A stretch of DNA of 64,000 nucleotides from an uncultured Clostridia bacterium (lineage in GTDB: Bacteria; Bacillota; Clostridia; UBA1381). The notes under the pieces are model-generated. The model saw only the letters and a program-made list of their open reading frames with translations. It ran no database searches and was not told where the DNA came from. The stretch covers positions 340,168-404,167 of the forward strand of contig CANQKM010000001.1 in the NCBI GenBank assembly GCA_947624485.1, in the 5' to 3' direction. Below are positions 1 to 7,721 of the stretch, one piece after another. The first letter of the stretch is position 1. Every line of letters begins with the position of its first letter. Position numbers and translations under genes: made by a program.

Positions 1-1625
1 GCGACAATTACAGCAGCCGATTGAGTATCGGATGTGGCATTATGCACTTCAAATGTACTGTCGGTTTTCGTCACCGTAAAAGGCGGTTTTGGAATGGTTA
101 TCGCTCCGAAACTTTTGTAAGAAGTTTCGTTTCCCGCTTTATCGTAAACGTATATATCAGAATAATATATCTCGTTCTCATTATTATGCTCCGAGATATT
201 TATTCTGCAGCTTGCTTCATTCCCCGATATGGTCGCTTTATGCCATATAATGTCATCTTGACCGTCTTTCGGTGTCCATGAAGGCACCAACACCTTTTCC
301 ACTTTTGCATTATCCTTAACTGTGCATTTTACCGTATATCCGCTGCTGCTCAAATTAACTATTTGAGGATTTGCAAGCTGCGGCGGCTCGGTATCCGGCG
401 GAATACTGACGGTCTTACTACCCAGTAGCTCATTATTTCCGTTCCCGATATTTATTCCGTAAATATATACCGGCTGCGAGCCTGTTTTACTTACGGCAAT
501 CGTTTCTTCATATCCGTGATAATCTCCCACACCGTAAGCGGCATTAACATCGGTGCGTAATTTGTCGGCTCTTATGGCTGTTCCCTCCGCATCGGCGGAT
601 CCTGCCGGTCCGCCGACATACACATGAACGTCAATTTGAGAAGATGTATCGTTGGGATCATACGCCCACCCTCGGACGGTTACGGTTCCGGGATTAGCCG
701 AACATTTGTCAAACGCGCCCACGGGATTTGGATTTGTAATATTTACGGTTTTGCTTCCCAGTCTCACATTATCACCGCTGCCAACGTTTATCGCATAAAT
801 ATAAACGGTCTGCTGTCCTGTTTTGCCTACACTGATAGTATCTTCAAAGCCGTGATAATCTCCTACTCCATATGCTTTATTCACGTCAGGTCTGTATTTG
901 TTTGCTTTAATGACATGCGCCCCTTCAGCATTACCGGAACCTGCTGAGCCGCCAACATATACATGAATATCAAGCTGAGCAGATTTATCATCAGGATCAT
1001 ATGCCCACCCTCCGATTTTAATTGTGCCTATACCGCCTGTACAGCTATCTATTGTGCCGGTAGGATTGTTACCACCGCCGCCGCTTCTGTTGGTTATATA
1101 CCAATAAGCCGAGCAACCCGCCAATTTGCCGGATTGTCCGCTTCCGCTCAATATTGAATCAGACAGTTTTATACGCCCCGGCGTTTTCATTGGATCTCCG
1201 CAATAAAACGTATCGCTTGAGCTGTCATAATCTGTTACCAATACGGCGTGCGGCTGCGACGTATTATATATTACAATGCCTTCGGGGTGTTGGTTCAGCA
1301 TGGAAATCAGTTGTTGTTTTATATTGGAAAAATAGTCGTGTCCTACTTTAATTCCGTTATATGTAAAATTGAAATACAATCCCGAACCTTCCCTCCACGC
1401 GACTGACCTTAATGAGTTTTCCGTTATCGCCGTCCAATTTTCATTATCAAGTATAGCTCTTCTCCTAAGCATCATAGCTGCAGAGGCTAAAGTACAGGTA
1501 TAATTCGTCTGTTGTTTTAGAAATACATCGGAGTCGTTAATTGACTTTGCCATTACACTATTCACAGGCAGACAAGTAAACAGTACGGCAAACAGCATTA
1601 TCCACAACAAAATTTTTCTTTTCAT
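1..1625 (-). CDS. Secreted C39-like cysteine peptidase with beta-sandwich repeats (partial, C-terminus outside window)
   Basis: The reading frame is open from the start at 1625 to the window edge, so the C-terminus is missing. The start is an ATG behind a strong AGGAGGT site. Residues 1-26 form a signal peptide (MKRK, hydrophobic core, then VMA). Residues about 34-145 look like a papain/C39-type fold: Cys44 in NYTCTLASA, His126 in QPHAVLV and an Asp in CGDP are candidate catalytic residues. Two repeats of about 90 residues follow, each with GGWAYDP or RGWAYDP, HVYVGG, VGDYHG and VYIYxIN motifs. Next comes a stretch (PSWTPKDGQDDIIWH ... SEHNNE) resembling the GBS Bsp-like repeat. It is divergent from an XRE regulator and shares its operator region. 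Secretion and fold are inferred; substrate unknown. Confidence 0.8.
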   Translation of the reverse strand, partial: MKRKILLWIMLFAVLFTCLPVNSVMAKSINDSDVFLKQQTNYTCTLASAAMMLRRRAILDNENWTAITENSLRSVAWREGSGLYFNFTYNGIKVGHDYFSNIKQQLISMLNQHPEGIVIYNTSQPHAVLVTDYDSSSDTFYCGDPMKTPGRIKLSDSILSGSGQSGKLAGCSAYWYITNRSGGGGNNPTGTIDSCTGGIGTIKIGGWAYDPDDKSAQLDIHVYVGGSAGSGNAEGAHVIKANKYRPDVNKAYGVGDYHGFEDTISVGKTGQQTVYIYAINVGSGDNVRLGSKTVNITNPNPVGAFDKCSANPGTVTVRGWAYDPNDTSSQIDVHVYVGGPAGSADAEGTAIRADKLRTDVNAAYGVGDYHGYEETIAVSKTGSQPVYIYGINIGNGNNELLGSKTVSIPPDTEPPQLANPQIVNLSSSGYTVKCTVKDNAKVEKVLVPSWTPKDGQDDIIWHKATISGNEASCRINISEHNNENEIYYSDIYVYDKAGNETSYKSFGAITIPKPPFTVTKTDSTFEVHNATSDTQSAAVIV

Positions 1626-1641
1626 AAAAGCACCTCCTGTT

Positions 1642-1714
1642 TTGACATTCCCAAAATGTCAATATTATATGTATTATAGCATATAATAAGGCAAATGACA
1701 AGTACTAAATGTCA
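1642..1714. promoter_or_regulatory. Divergent promoter with two TGACA/TGTCA operators
   Basis: A symmetric core TATTATA-GCA-TATAATA (1672-1688) supplies a -10 box for each direction. The minus promoter reads TTGTCA (1701 to 1696), 17 bp, TATAAT (1678 to 1673). Two inverted repeats flank the core: TTGACATT-N5-AATGTCAA (1642-1662) and TGACA-N9-TGTCA (1696-1714). Their centres are about 53 bp apart, close to five helical turns. They probably bind the XRE protein encoded at 1729, giving autoregulation and control of the secreted protein. Confidence 0.6.
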
Positions 1715-1728
1715 AAACGGAGGTATTT

Positions 1729-1977
1729 ATGTTTAAAAATAAGTCGGAAAAAGGGAAATTAAATATCTGCGGTGAAAATGTTGCAAAATACAGACTTCTT
1801 ATGCAGCCCAAAATGTCTCAGCGCGCACTCGCGGATAAACTGCAAATTCTGGGTATTGATGTTGATAAGAACGCGATACAACGAATTGAATGCGGAAAGC
1901 GATTTGTTACCGATATTGAGATAGTCGCGTTGGCAAAGGCATTGAACGTGGATATTCACAGTCTGCTGAAGCAATAA
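1729..1977 (+). CDS. XRE-family helix-turn-helix regulator
   Basis: An 82-residue protein that is almost entirely one helix-turn-helix domain of the Cro/C1 (HTH_3) type. Residues about 18-82 contain the helix pattern MSQRALADKL ... NAIQRIECGKR ... IEIVALAKALNVDIHSLL. The ATG at 1729 follows GGAGGT at good spacing. It has no sensor domain, so it should act as a small dimeric DNA-binding switch. It is divergent from the secreted peptidase-like gene, and the inverted repeats between them are its likely targets. The gene and its partner are more AT-rich than the following metabolic genes, which may mean transfer. Confidence 0.85.
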   Translation: MFKNKSEKGKLNICGENVAKYRLLMQPKMSQRALADKLQILGIDVDKNAIQRIECGKRFVTDIEIVALAKALNVDIHSLLKQ

Positions 1978-1980
1978 AAA

Positions 1981-2009
1981 AATACGGCGATATGATGTAT
2001 CACCGTATT
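1981..2009. terminator. Bidirectional terminator between the XRE gene and the CmpB-like gene
   Basis: Inverted repeat AATACGG (1981-1987) with CCGTATT (2003-2009), preceded by an A-run and followed by a T-rich stretch. It lies between the convergent genes ending at 1977 and 2022, so it can serve both. Confidence 0.7.
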
Positions 2010-2021
2010 ATATGACTTTCT

Positions 2022-2612
2022 TTATTTCTTAAAAGTATTTCTTATCATATTCATTATCTTGTTATTTTCAATAAATTCCTCCTGCTTATCGACGAACCAG
2101 AGCTTGTCGGAGTCAATATGCTTTACGGAATAGATCGTGTCGATAATCATCACAAGCGCTATAAACACCGCCGAACATTCCACAAGCGCGGGATTCATGG
2201 TATCAATGACGCCTATCGTCGCGGGGCCTATGAATTTCACAAGCGCGACTATTCCGAAGCCGAAAGCGAGCAGGCTTATAATACATATTCTGCCGTTTAT
2301 GTTGAGCGGCCAGCCGGTGTAGTCCCACCACCTACGGTCAAAGAGCTTTTCCAAAAGCCAGCCGACAAAATATTCGAGCGCGCCGCAAACCGCCATACCT
2401 ACCGTGAAAAGCACGAGCGTGTTCCCCACCCTTCCCAGAAGCACAAGTCCGAGAAGTCCGCCAATACCGTATATCGGGCAGAAGCAGGTCGTGAGGAAAC
2501 CGCTGTTCACGCGCCTGCGCTGCTGAACGGTGTAATACACGCACTCCCACGCCCAGCCTATAAAGCTGAAAAAGGCAAAGCACAGAAAATATTTACACAT
2601 TTCCATTGTCAT
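2022..2612 (-). CDS. CmpB-like putative ABC transporter permease (PF06541 type)
   Basis: A 196-residue integral membrane protein with about five hydrophobic segments. The N-terminal CKYFLCFAFFSFIGWAWECVY and the following RRRVNSGFLTTCFCPIYGIGG match the family annotated as putative ABC-transporter type IV / CmpB. That family's real function is unclear, and no ATPase partner is visible here. The start at 2612 sits behind AGAGGGG; an ATG two codons downstream is an alternative. The HD-domain gene ends only 10 bp upstream, so the two form a small operon. Confidence 0.75.
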   Translation of the reverse strand: MTMEMCKYFLCFAFFSFIGWAWECVYYTVQQRRRVNSGFLTTCFCPIYGIGGLLGLVLLGRVGNTLVLFTVGMAVCGALEYFVGWLLEKLFDRRWWDYTGWPLNINGRICIISLLAFGFGIVALVKFIGPATIGVIDTMNPALVECSAVFIALVMIIDTIYSVKHIDSDKLWFVDKQEEFIENNKIMNMIRNTFKK

Positions 2613-2622
2613 ATATCCCCTC

Positions 2623-3126
2623 TTACATTGCGATTATCTGTCTGTATAATTCAGTGTACGCCACAGGGTTCTTTGTAAGCAGGTTCTCATACGGTCTTTT
2701 TCTCTTGAACGTCTCGTAGAGTGAGCAATATTTATCAACCATGCAGACTATCCACCCTTCGCGGCATTTCGGCGGCATAAGCGTCAAAGGGAACATGTGC
2801 TTTTTTATTATTTCCTTTTCCGTGTCCGTCAGCTCGAAATCCCGATCGGCGTTTACAAGCGCCGCCTTGGGGTGGGTAAAGCCGTGAATTCCGCGTCCGT
2901 TTCCGTCATGCCAGTCGTACAAAAAATAATCGTGCAGCAGCGCGCCGCGGATAAGGTCGGTTTTCTTGTACCTTATACCGAGCATTTCCGCAAGCTTGAT
3001 GCTGTAATACGCAACGGCAATCGTATGCTTTAAGCAGCTTGTGCTGCCGTGCTGTGTGTATTCGTCCATTTGCCGCAGCTTTGACTGCTCCGAAAGGCGT
3101 TTCATACAGAACATAACAGAATTCAT
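2623..3126 (-). CDS. HD-domain phosphohydrolase-like protein
   Basis: A 167-residue protein with a compact HD domain: His34 in LKHTIAVAYYS, His65-Asp66 in GALLHDYFLYDW, and a later Asp in MVDKYCSLYE. These are the usual metal ligands of HD/HDIG hydrolases. HTHPKAAL-like spacing (GFTHPKAAL) and KKHMFPLTLMPP further match a widespread clostridial HD protein. The substrate is not known; family members cleave nucleotides or phosphoesters. It has its own promoter and heads the pair with the CmpB-like gene. Confidence 0.8.
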   Translation of the reverse strand: MNSVMFCMKRLSEQSKLRQMDEYTQHGSTSCLKHTIAVAYYSIKLAEMLGIRYKKTDLIRGALLHDYFLYDWHDGNGRGIHGFTHPKAALVNADRDFELTDTEKEIIKKHMFPLTLMPPKCREGWIVCMVDKYCSLYETFKRKRPYENLLTKNPVAYTELYRQIIAM

Positions 3127-3164
3127 ATATACACCAAACCCTTATGCACTATTCTAACAGATAT

Positions 3165-3193
3165 ATTATAACCAAATACGGGTAATATGTCAA
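3165..3193 (-). promoter_or_regulatory. Promoter of the HD/CmpB pair
   Basis: On the minus strand TTGACA (3193 to 3188), 17 bp, TATAAT (3170 to 3165), about 39 bp upstream of the start at 3126. Both boxes are perfect sigma-A matches. Confidence 0.75.
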
Positions 3194-3216
3194 TGTGAAA
3201 TTTATGTAAACTCACA

Positions 3217-3250
3217 AATTGTTATGTGATTGTAACAATCCATAACAATT
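3217..3250. repeat. 34-bp near-perfect palindrome
   Basis: AATTGTTATG (3217-3226) mirrors CATAACAATT (3241-3250), and inside them GATTGT mirrors ACAATC. It lies just upstream of the HD-gene promoter and beyond the end of the SLH gene. There is no T-run, so an operator seems likelier than a terminator. Confidence 0.5.
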
Positions 3251-3272
3251 TTTAACATTTTTCAACAATTTA

Positions 3273-3298
3273 CGGGTTCCGCCCGAAAACGAAACCCG
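3273..3298 (-). terminator. Hairpin behind the SLH gene
   Basis: Inverted repeat CGGGTT (3273-3278) with AACCCG (3293-3298), just past the stop of the SLH gene at 3307. On the minus strand it is followed by TAAATTG rather than a clean T-run, so termination strength is uncertain. Confidence 0.5.
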
Positions 3299-3306
3299 CT
3301 TTAGCG

Positions 3307-5736
3307 TTATTTATCCTGCGCTACTATTATCCGTATTCTGCCGCCGTTTGACTGCGCCTTGTCGTAATACGCGGTCATGATGTAATCGCCCGATATTGCG
3401 TCGTCAAGCGGGATTTTCAGATATGTATTTAAGTCCCTCTGATAATATACAACAACGCTGTCGCTTAACAGATAATCCTGATAGCCTATCGTCGCTGTGG
3501 TGTTCGTGAGGTCTGTTATTTTGCCGGAGTATGCTGTAAGTGAACGGAAGCTGTCAACATATGTTCCCGATACTTTTATTTTGCATGGTCCCTTAGACGC
3601 AGATATATTTGCGCCGTAGCTATACGTGCTGCCGTCAACCTCTATTGTCAACGTATTTGATACTTGATACTCCTTTTCTGTTGTTACATCTGTTTGTCTC
3701 TCTACAAGTTCAAACTGTGGATCACCATTAGCGTCTGTAATTGGATTTCCTTTATCATCAGTCTTTAGACGCGTATCATATGATGTTTGCTTTTCGCCTG
3801 TCGGAACCATCGCTGTTGCAGTACTTTTTTTAGAGCTTAATACAAATCCGTAAGTATACATATCACCCGTAACTTCCCGAAGTATCAGCTCGTCAATTTC
3901 TCCGGCGCTGTTTGTCGAGCTGTAAAGCACACTTGACGGGTTGATTGTTATTCCGTCAAGGCGCTGCGGATACACTCTTTTGTATGCCGGTATTGCGTCA
4001 TAATAGGCTTCCGCCGTGTCAAGTATCTTTACGTCGTCCGCAAGGTACTCACCGCCTATCATTCCCTTTGAAGCGTTGACTTTGCCCGACACGGAGCCGC
4101 TTTTGCTCACGGAAAGCATCGCCTGACCGTCTTTGAACGTTACTCGCACGGCAGAGTTTACCAATGTTTCGCAATCATTTTTTGTCGCGTATTCCCTTGT
4201 CGAGCCGTCGGGAGCGACTATTGTCGCATAGTAGCTTGAATATACGGTGTTGTCGGGATTTGTAAAGTCCTTTTTACCCGCGGCGATTACAAAGCCTGCA
4301 GCAGTTCCCGACGATGTACCCGATGATGTGCTTGCCGAAGCCGAACCCGTTCCGGCTACTCCGGCAATTTCACCCGTTCTGCCCAAGAGAACGGTAACGG
4401 TGTCGCCGTACTTAAACGAGCCGCTCGAGGAAAGCTCGCGGAACGCTTCGACGCCCTCAACGTTATATTCCTTGCCGGATATTGTCACACTCTCCGGCGA
4501 ATCCTTTGTCGGCGACGCTTTTTCATACACGCCCGTTACCTTGTCGGTATAGGCGAATACAACGTCAAGAGGCTCGCTGTAGTAAACTATATCGTTCACG
4601 CTTACGGCTGAAACCGTACTCTCCACTCCGCCTCGGAACACCTTTGACGAGCTGTTCGCGCCGACCTGCGCAGTCCAGTTGTCGGACGTGACCTTGACGG
4701 GGCCTGTGAGATTATTCGTGTCATACACAACGTAGTCAACCGAGCCGTTGTCGGTATACTTTACGTTAAGCGTGTCGCCCGTTTTGAGCGAGCCTTTTAT
4801 CGCGGCGTATGTCGTGCGCGTCTGATTGTTGTATACAGCCGCGCCGTCGGGTATGTCTATTTCCTCAAAGCCGCCGCTGCGGTAGCCGACTATAGACGCG
4901 TCGGCAAGCACCGAGTACACAAAATACGACTTGTATCCGTTCGACTTCTTGTCCGCGTCCGGTATGAACGCGACAAGCTCGTCACCGTCTCGCACATATA
5001 TTGTACCCGTCATTCCCGTAAGGCTGTCAAAGAAAAACGCACCCTTGTCAAACGTTCCGGCCGACGTGTAAACCTTATCCGCGCCGAGCGAGTCGTCCTC
5101 GTTCGCAGTGGCAATCACGTCAACGTTGTCCGTCTTTGACATGTTGAACACGGGATCCTGCGAGGGACTCGCGGGGATTGACGCTTTAATCGCGTTATAT
5201 GTAAGCATCATAATCTGACGGCGGTCAAGCTCGTCGCCTATCGACGCGTTCACGTTGTCAAGAAGGTTTAAGCCCTGCGCCTTTGAAATCTGACCGTATG
5301 GGTACGCGTCGGCAAAAGTGCTGTCGTCATAGCCGAGTACTCGCAGCATAACCGTTACCGCTTCCTCGTATGTGACGGTGTTTTCCGGGCGGTAGGTCGC
5401 GTCGAGATAGCCTACCACGTAGCCCGCCGATACGGCTGCCCTTATGTAGGGCGCGTACCATTTCGTGTACGGCACGTCGCGGAACGGCGACTGTTTAAGT
5501 CCCACCGCGACACTGTCCTTGTTCGGCGACGCGGCTATCGCTATTTTCGCGAACTCCGCGCGCGACACCTTTTTGTCAAGCATCATGTCGCCGTTTTCAT
5601 CGCCCTGCATTATTTCAAGCTCGCGCATAAGCACCGCCGCGCCTTCCTCCTCCATTGCCGAAAAGGCGTGTGCCGGAAGCATTGCCGGCAGCGCGAGAAG
5701 GGATATTGTAATTAAAAGCGAAATTATCCTTTTCAT
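3307..5736 (-). CDS. S-layer-homology (SLH) domain surface protein
   Basis: An 809-residue exported protein. The start chosen is the ATG at 5736, with GAAAGGAAA upstream; an ATG at 5751 has no ribosome binding site. A signal peptide (MKRIISLLITISLLALPAM ... AHA) is followed by three SLH-type segments over residues about 40-190, with SRAEFAKIA, FRDVPYTKWYAPYI and YEEAVTVMLRVLGY. SLH domains bind pyruvylated secondary cell-wall polymer. The remaining 600 residues are beta-rich and Ser/Thr/Gly-rich, with no catalytic motif I recognise. It is the last gene of the exporter operon and may be its surface component or cargo. Confidence 0.85.
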   Translation of the reverse strand: MKRIISLLITISLLALPAMLPAHAFSAMEEEGAAVLMRELEIMQGDENGDMMLDKKVSRAEFAKIAIAASPNKDSVAVGLKQSPFRDVPYTKWYAPYIRAAVSAGYVVGYLDATYRPENTVTYEEAVTVMLRVLGYDDSTFADAYPYGQISKAQGLNLLDNVNASIGDELDRRQIMMLTYNAIKASIPASPSQDPVFNMSKTDNVDVIATANEDDSLGADKVYTSAGTFDKGAFFFDSLTGMTGTIYVRDGDELVAFIPDADKKSNGYKSYFVYSVLADASIVGYRSGGFEEIDIPDGAAVYNNQTRTTYAAIKGSLKTGDTLNVKYTDNGSVDYVVYDTNNLTGPVKVTSDNWTAQVGANSSSKVFRGGVESTVSAVSVNDIVYYSEPLDVVFAYTDKVTGVYEKASPTKDSPESVTISGKEYNVEGVEAFRELSSSGSFKYGDTVTVLLGRTGEIAGVAGTGSASASTSSGTSSGTAAGFVIAAGKKDFTNPDNTVYSSYYATIVAPDGSTREYATKNDCETLVNSAVRVTFKDGQAMLSVSKSGSVSGKVNASKGMIGGEYLADDVKILDTAEAYYDAIPAYKRVYPQRLDGITINPSSVLYSSTNSAGEIDELILREVTGDMYTYGFVLSSKKSTATAMVPTGEKQTSYDTRLKTDDKGNPITDANGDPQFELVERQTDVTTEKEYQVSNTLTIEVDGSTYSYGANISASKGPCKIKVSGTYVDSFRSLTAYSGKITDLTNTTATIGYQDYLLSDSVVVYYQRDLNTYLKIPLDDAISGDYIMTAYYDKAQSNGGRIRIIVAQDK

Positions 5737-5751
5737 ATTATTTCCTTTCAT

Positions 5752-6921
5752 TTAGTCGTATCTGAGCGCGTCTATCGGGTTTAGCGCCGCCGCCTTGCGC
5801 GCGGGCATTACGCCGAAGAACACGCCTATCATCGCCGATACGGTGAATGATACGATGATCGAGGTCGTTGTCGGGCGAACCGTCAGTTCAAGCAGCACGC
5901 CCGCTCCCACGGCGAGCGCGGAGCCGACTATTATTCCTACCACTCCGCCCAGACAGCTTAACATTCCCGCCTCTATCACGAATTGGGAAAGTATGTCGCG
6001 CTGCTTCGCGCCGAGTGATTTGCGTATGCCTATTTCGCGCGTTCTCTCCGTTACGGACACAAGCATAATGTTCATAATGCCTATACCTGCAACCACAAGC
6101 GAAATCGCGGCTATCGCGACGAGCATCGCTTCCATCATGGACAAAATGCTCGACACCTGGTCGGCTATGGCTTTGAGCGCGGTTATGTTGTAGTAGTCGC
6201 TGTCGCCTATCGCCTTGTCGCACATTTCCTCGATGAGCGCCTCCGTCTGCTCGACCATGTTCTGATTGAGCGCGTAGACGGCGTAGCTCGACACCTTCGC
6301 GTTCTTATTCGTCGAGGTTGCGAGAGTGTACGGCAGGTATATGCAGTCGTCGTCGCCGCCCTCCTCGGAATCGTCCTTTTCCTCGAGTATGCCGACGACC
6401 TCGTAAGGCACGCCCGTTATTTTTATCGTCTGTCCCAGCGCGTTGCCGCCGAATACCTCTTTGGCTATGTACGTGCCTATTACGCAGACCTTTTGACGCT
6501 TTTCTATGTCTATGAACGTAAGCTCGCGTCCGTATTCGACGTTGAGCTTTTTAAGTCCGAGATATGATTCGTTCACGCCCGTTGCGGTGCTTTGTAGCGA
6601 GTCGTTGCCGTTTTTGATTACCGCCTGCATCGTGACCGTCGGCGACTGTCCGCGTATTACGTCGGGGTGTTCGTCGGCGAGTGCCTGCACTACCTCCGGC
6701 TTTAATTCCTTGTTCGACCTGTCCATCACGTTTATGAGAACCGCGTCTATTCCGACGTCCTCAAAAACGCTGTTTACCTCGTTCGTCATGCTGCTCATAA
6801 GGCTTACAAGCGATATTACGGCTGTTATTCCGATTATTATTCCGAGCATGGTCAGCATCGAGCGCATTTTGTTGCTTAATATGCTCGACACCGCCATCTT
6901 AAAGCATTTCCACAGGCTCAT
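5752..6921 (-). CDS. MacB-type ABC transporter permease (FtsX fold)
   Basis: A 389-residue protein with the layout of a MacB-family permease. There is one N-terminal membrane helix (SMLTMLGIIIGITAVISLVSL), a large extracytoplasmic domain (residues about 45-265) and three C-terminal helices, with the FtsX signature GIMNIMLVSVTERTREIGIR and a final PARKAAALNPIDALRYD. The ATG at 6921 overlaps the stop codon of the ATPase gene (TGATG), so translation is coupled. With the ATPase and the HlyD-type adaptor it forms an export complex of the MacAB-like/YknWXYZ type. The substrate is unknown; peptides or drugs are usual. Confidence 0.9.
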   Translation of the reverse strand: MSLWKCFKMAVSSILSNKMRSMLTMLGIIIGITAVISLVSLMSSMTNEVNSVFEDVGIDAVLINVMDRSNKELKPEVVQALADEHPDVIRGQSPTVTMQAVIKNGNDSLQSTATGVNESYLGLKKLNVEYGRELTFIDIEKRQKVCVIGTYIAKEVFGGNALGQTIKITGVPYEVVGILEEKDDSEEGGDDDCIYLPYTLATSTNKNAKVSSYAVYALNQNMVEQTEALIEEMCDKAIGDSDYYNITALKAIADQVSSILSMMEAMLVAIAAISLVVAGIGIMNIMLVSVTERTREIGIRKSLGAKQRDILSQFVIEAGMLSCLGGVVGIIVGSALAVGAGVLLELTVRPTTTSIIVSFTVSAMIGVFFGVMPARKAAALNPIDALRYD

Positions 6922-7682
6922 CACGTCGCCCCCTTTGCTTTCGCGTCCTCGGGAGCTTCCTCGCCCGCGCCGTGCATTTTCATAACGGTAACGTCGCCCT
7001 CGACGGGGCCGTCGTAAACTATTTTGCCGTCGGTTATTCTGATTATGCGCTTCGCGCGCGCGGCTATCGAGTTGTCGTGGGTTATGAGTATGATTGTGTT
7101 GCCTTCGCGGTTAAGCTGCTGCAGAAACATCATCACTTCCCTGCCCGTGCGCGAGTCGAGCGCGCCGGTAGGCTCGTCGGCAAGTATTACCGACGGATCA
7201 CCCGCAAGAGCGCGGGCAATAGACACTCTCTGCTGCTGTCCGCCCGACAATTGTGATGGATAGTTGTGTGCCTTTGACTTCAAGCCCACGCGGTCAAGCG
7301 ACTCAAGCGCGCGTCTGCGCTGCTCGCTCTCCCTCATGCCCGCGTAAAGAAGCGGAAGCTGTACGTTTTCGAGTACCGTCAGCTTCGGCAAAAGGTTGTA
7401 CTGCTGGAATATGAAGCCGAGCATTTTATTGCGGATTTCGGCAAGCTCATCCTGCGTGTAGTTTGTGATTGCCCTGCCGTTCAGCTTGTATATGCCTTTT
7501 GTGGCTACGTCGAGGCAGCCGATTATGTTCATGCAGGTGGATTTGCCGCTGCCGGACTGTCCGACTATCGCGACAAATTCACCCTTGTCTATGGTGAGCG
7601 ATATACCGTCGAGCGCGTGTACGCTTACGCCGCCGGTGCGGTATATCTTATATACGTCTTTCATTTCCACAAGCGGTGGCAT
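6921..7682 (-). CDS. MacB/LolD-type ABC transporter ATPase
   Basis: About 253 residues, a single nucleotide-binding domain. It has Walker A GQSGSGKST, Q-loop FIFQQYNLLP, signature LSGGQQQRVSIARAL, Walker B VILADEPTGALD and the switch His in LITHD. The start at 7682 has AAAGGTGA upstream; an in-frame ATG at 7703 lacks a binding site. It powers the FtsX-type permease that follows by an overlapping stop/start. This class drives mechanotransmission-type export rather than simple import. Confidence 0.92.
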   Translation of the reverse strand: MPPLVEMKDVYKIYRTGGVSVHALDGISLTIDKGEFVAIVGQSGSGKSTCMNIIGCLDVATKGIYKLNGRAITNYTQDELAEIRNKMLGFIFQQYNLLPKLTVLENVQLPLLYAGMRESEQRRRALESLDRVGLKSKAHNYPSQLSGGQQQRVSIARALAGDPSVILADEPTGALDSRTGREVMMFLQQLNREGNTIILITHDNSIAARAKRIIRITDGKIVYDGPVEGDVTVMKMHGAGEEAPEDAKAKGAT

Positions 7683-7721
7683 ATCCTTGTCATCACCTTT
7701 CATGTCAGATTAGTAGGAATA

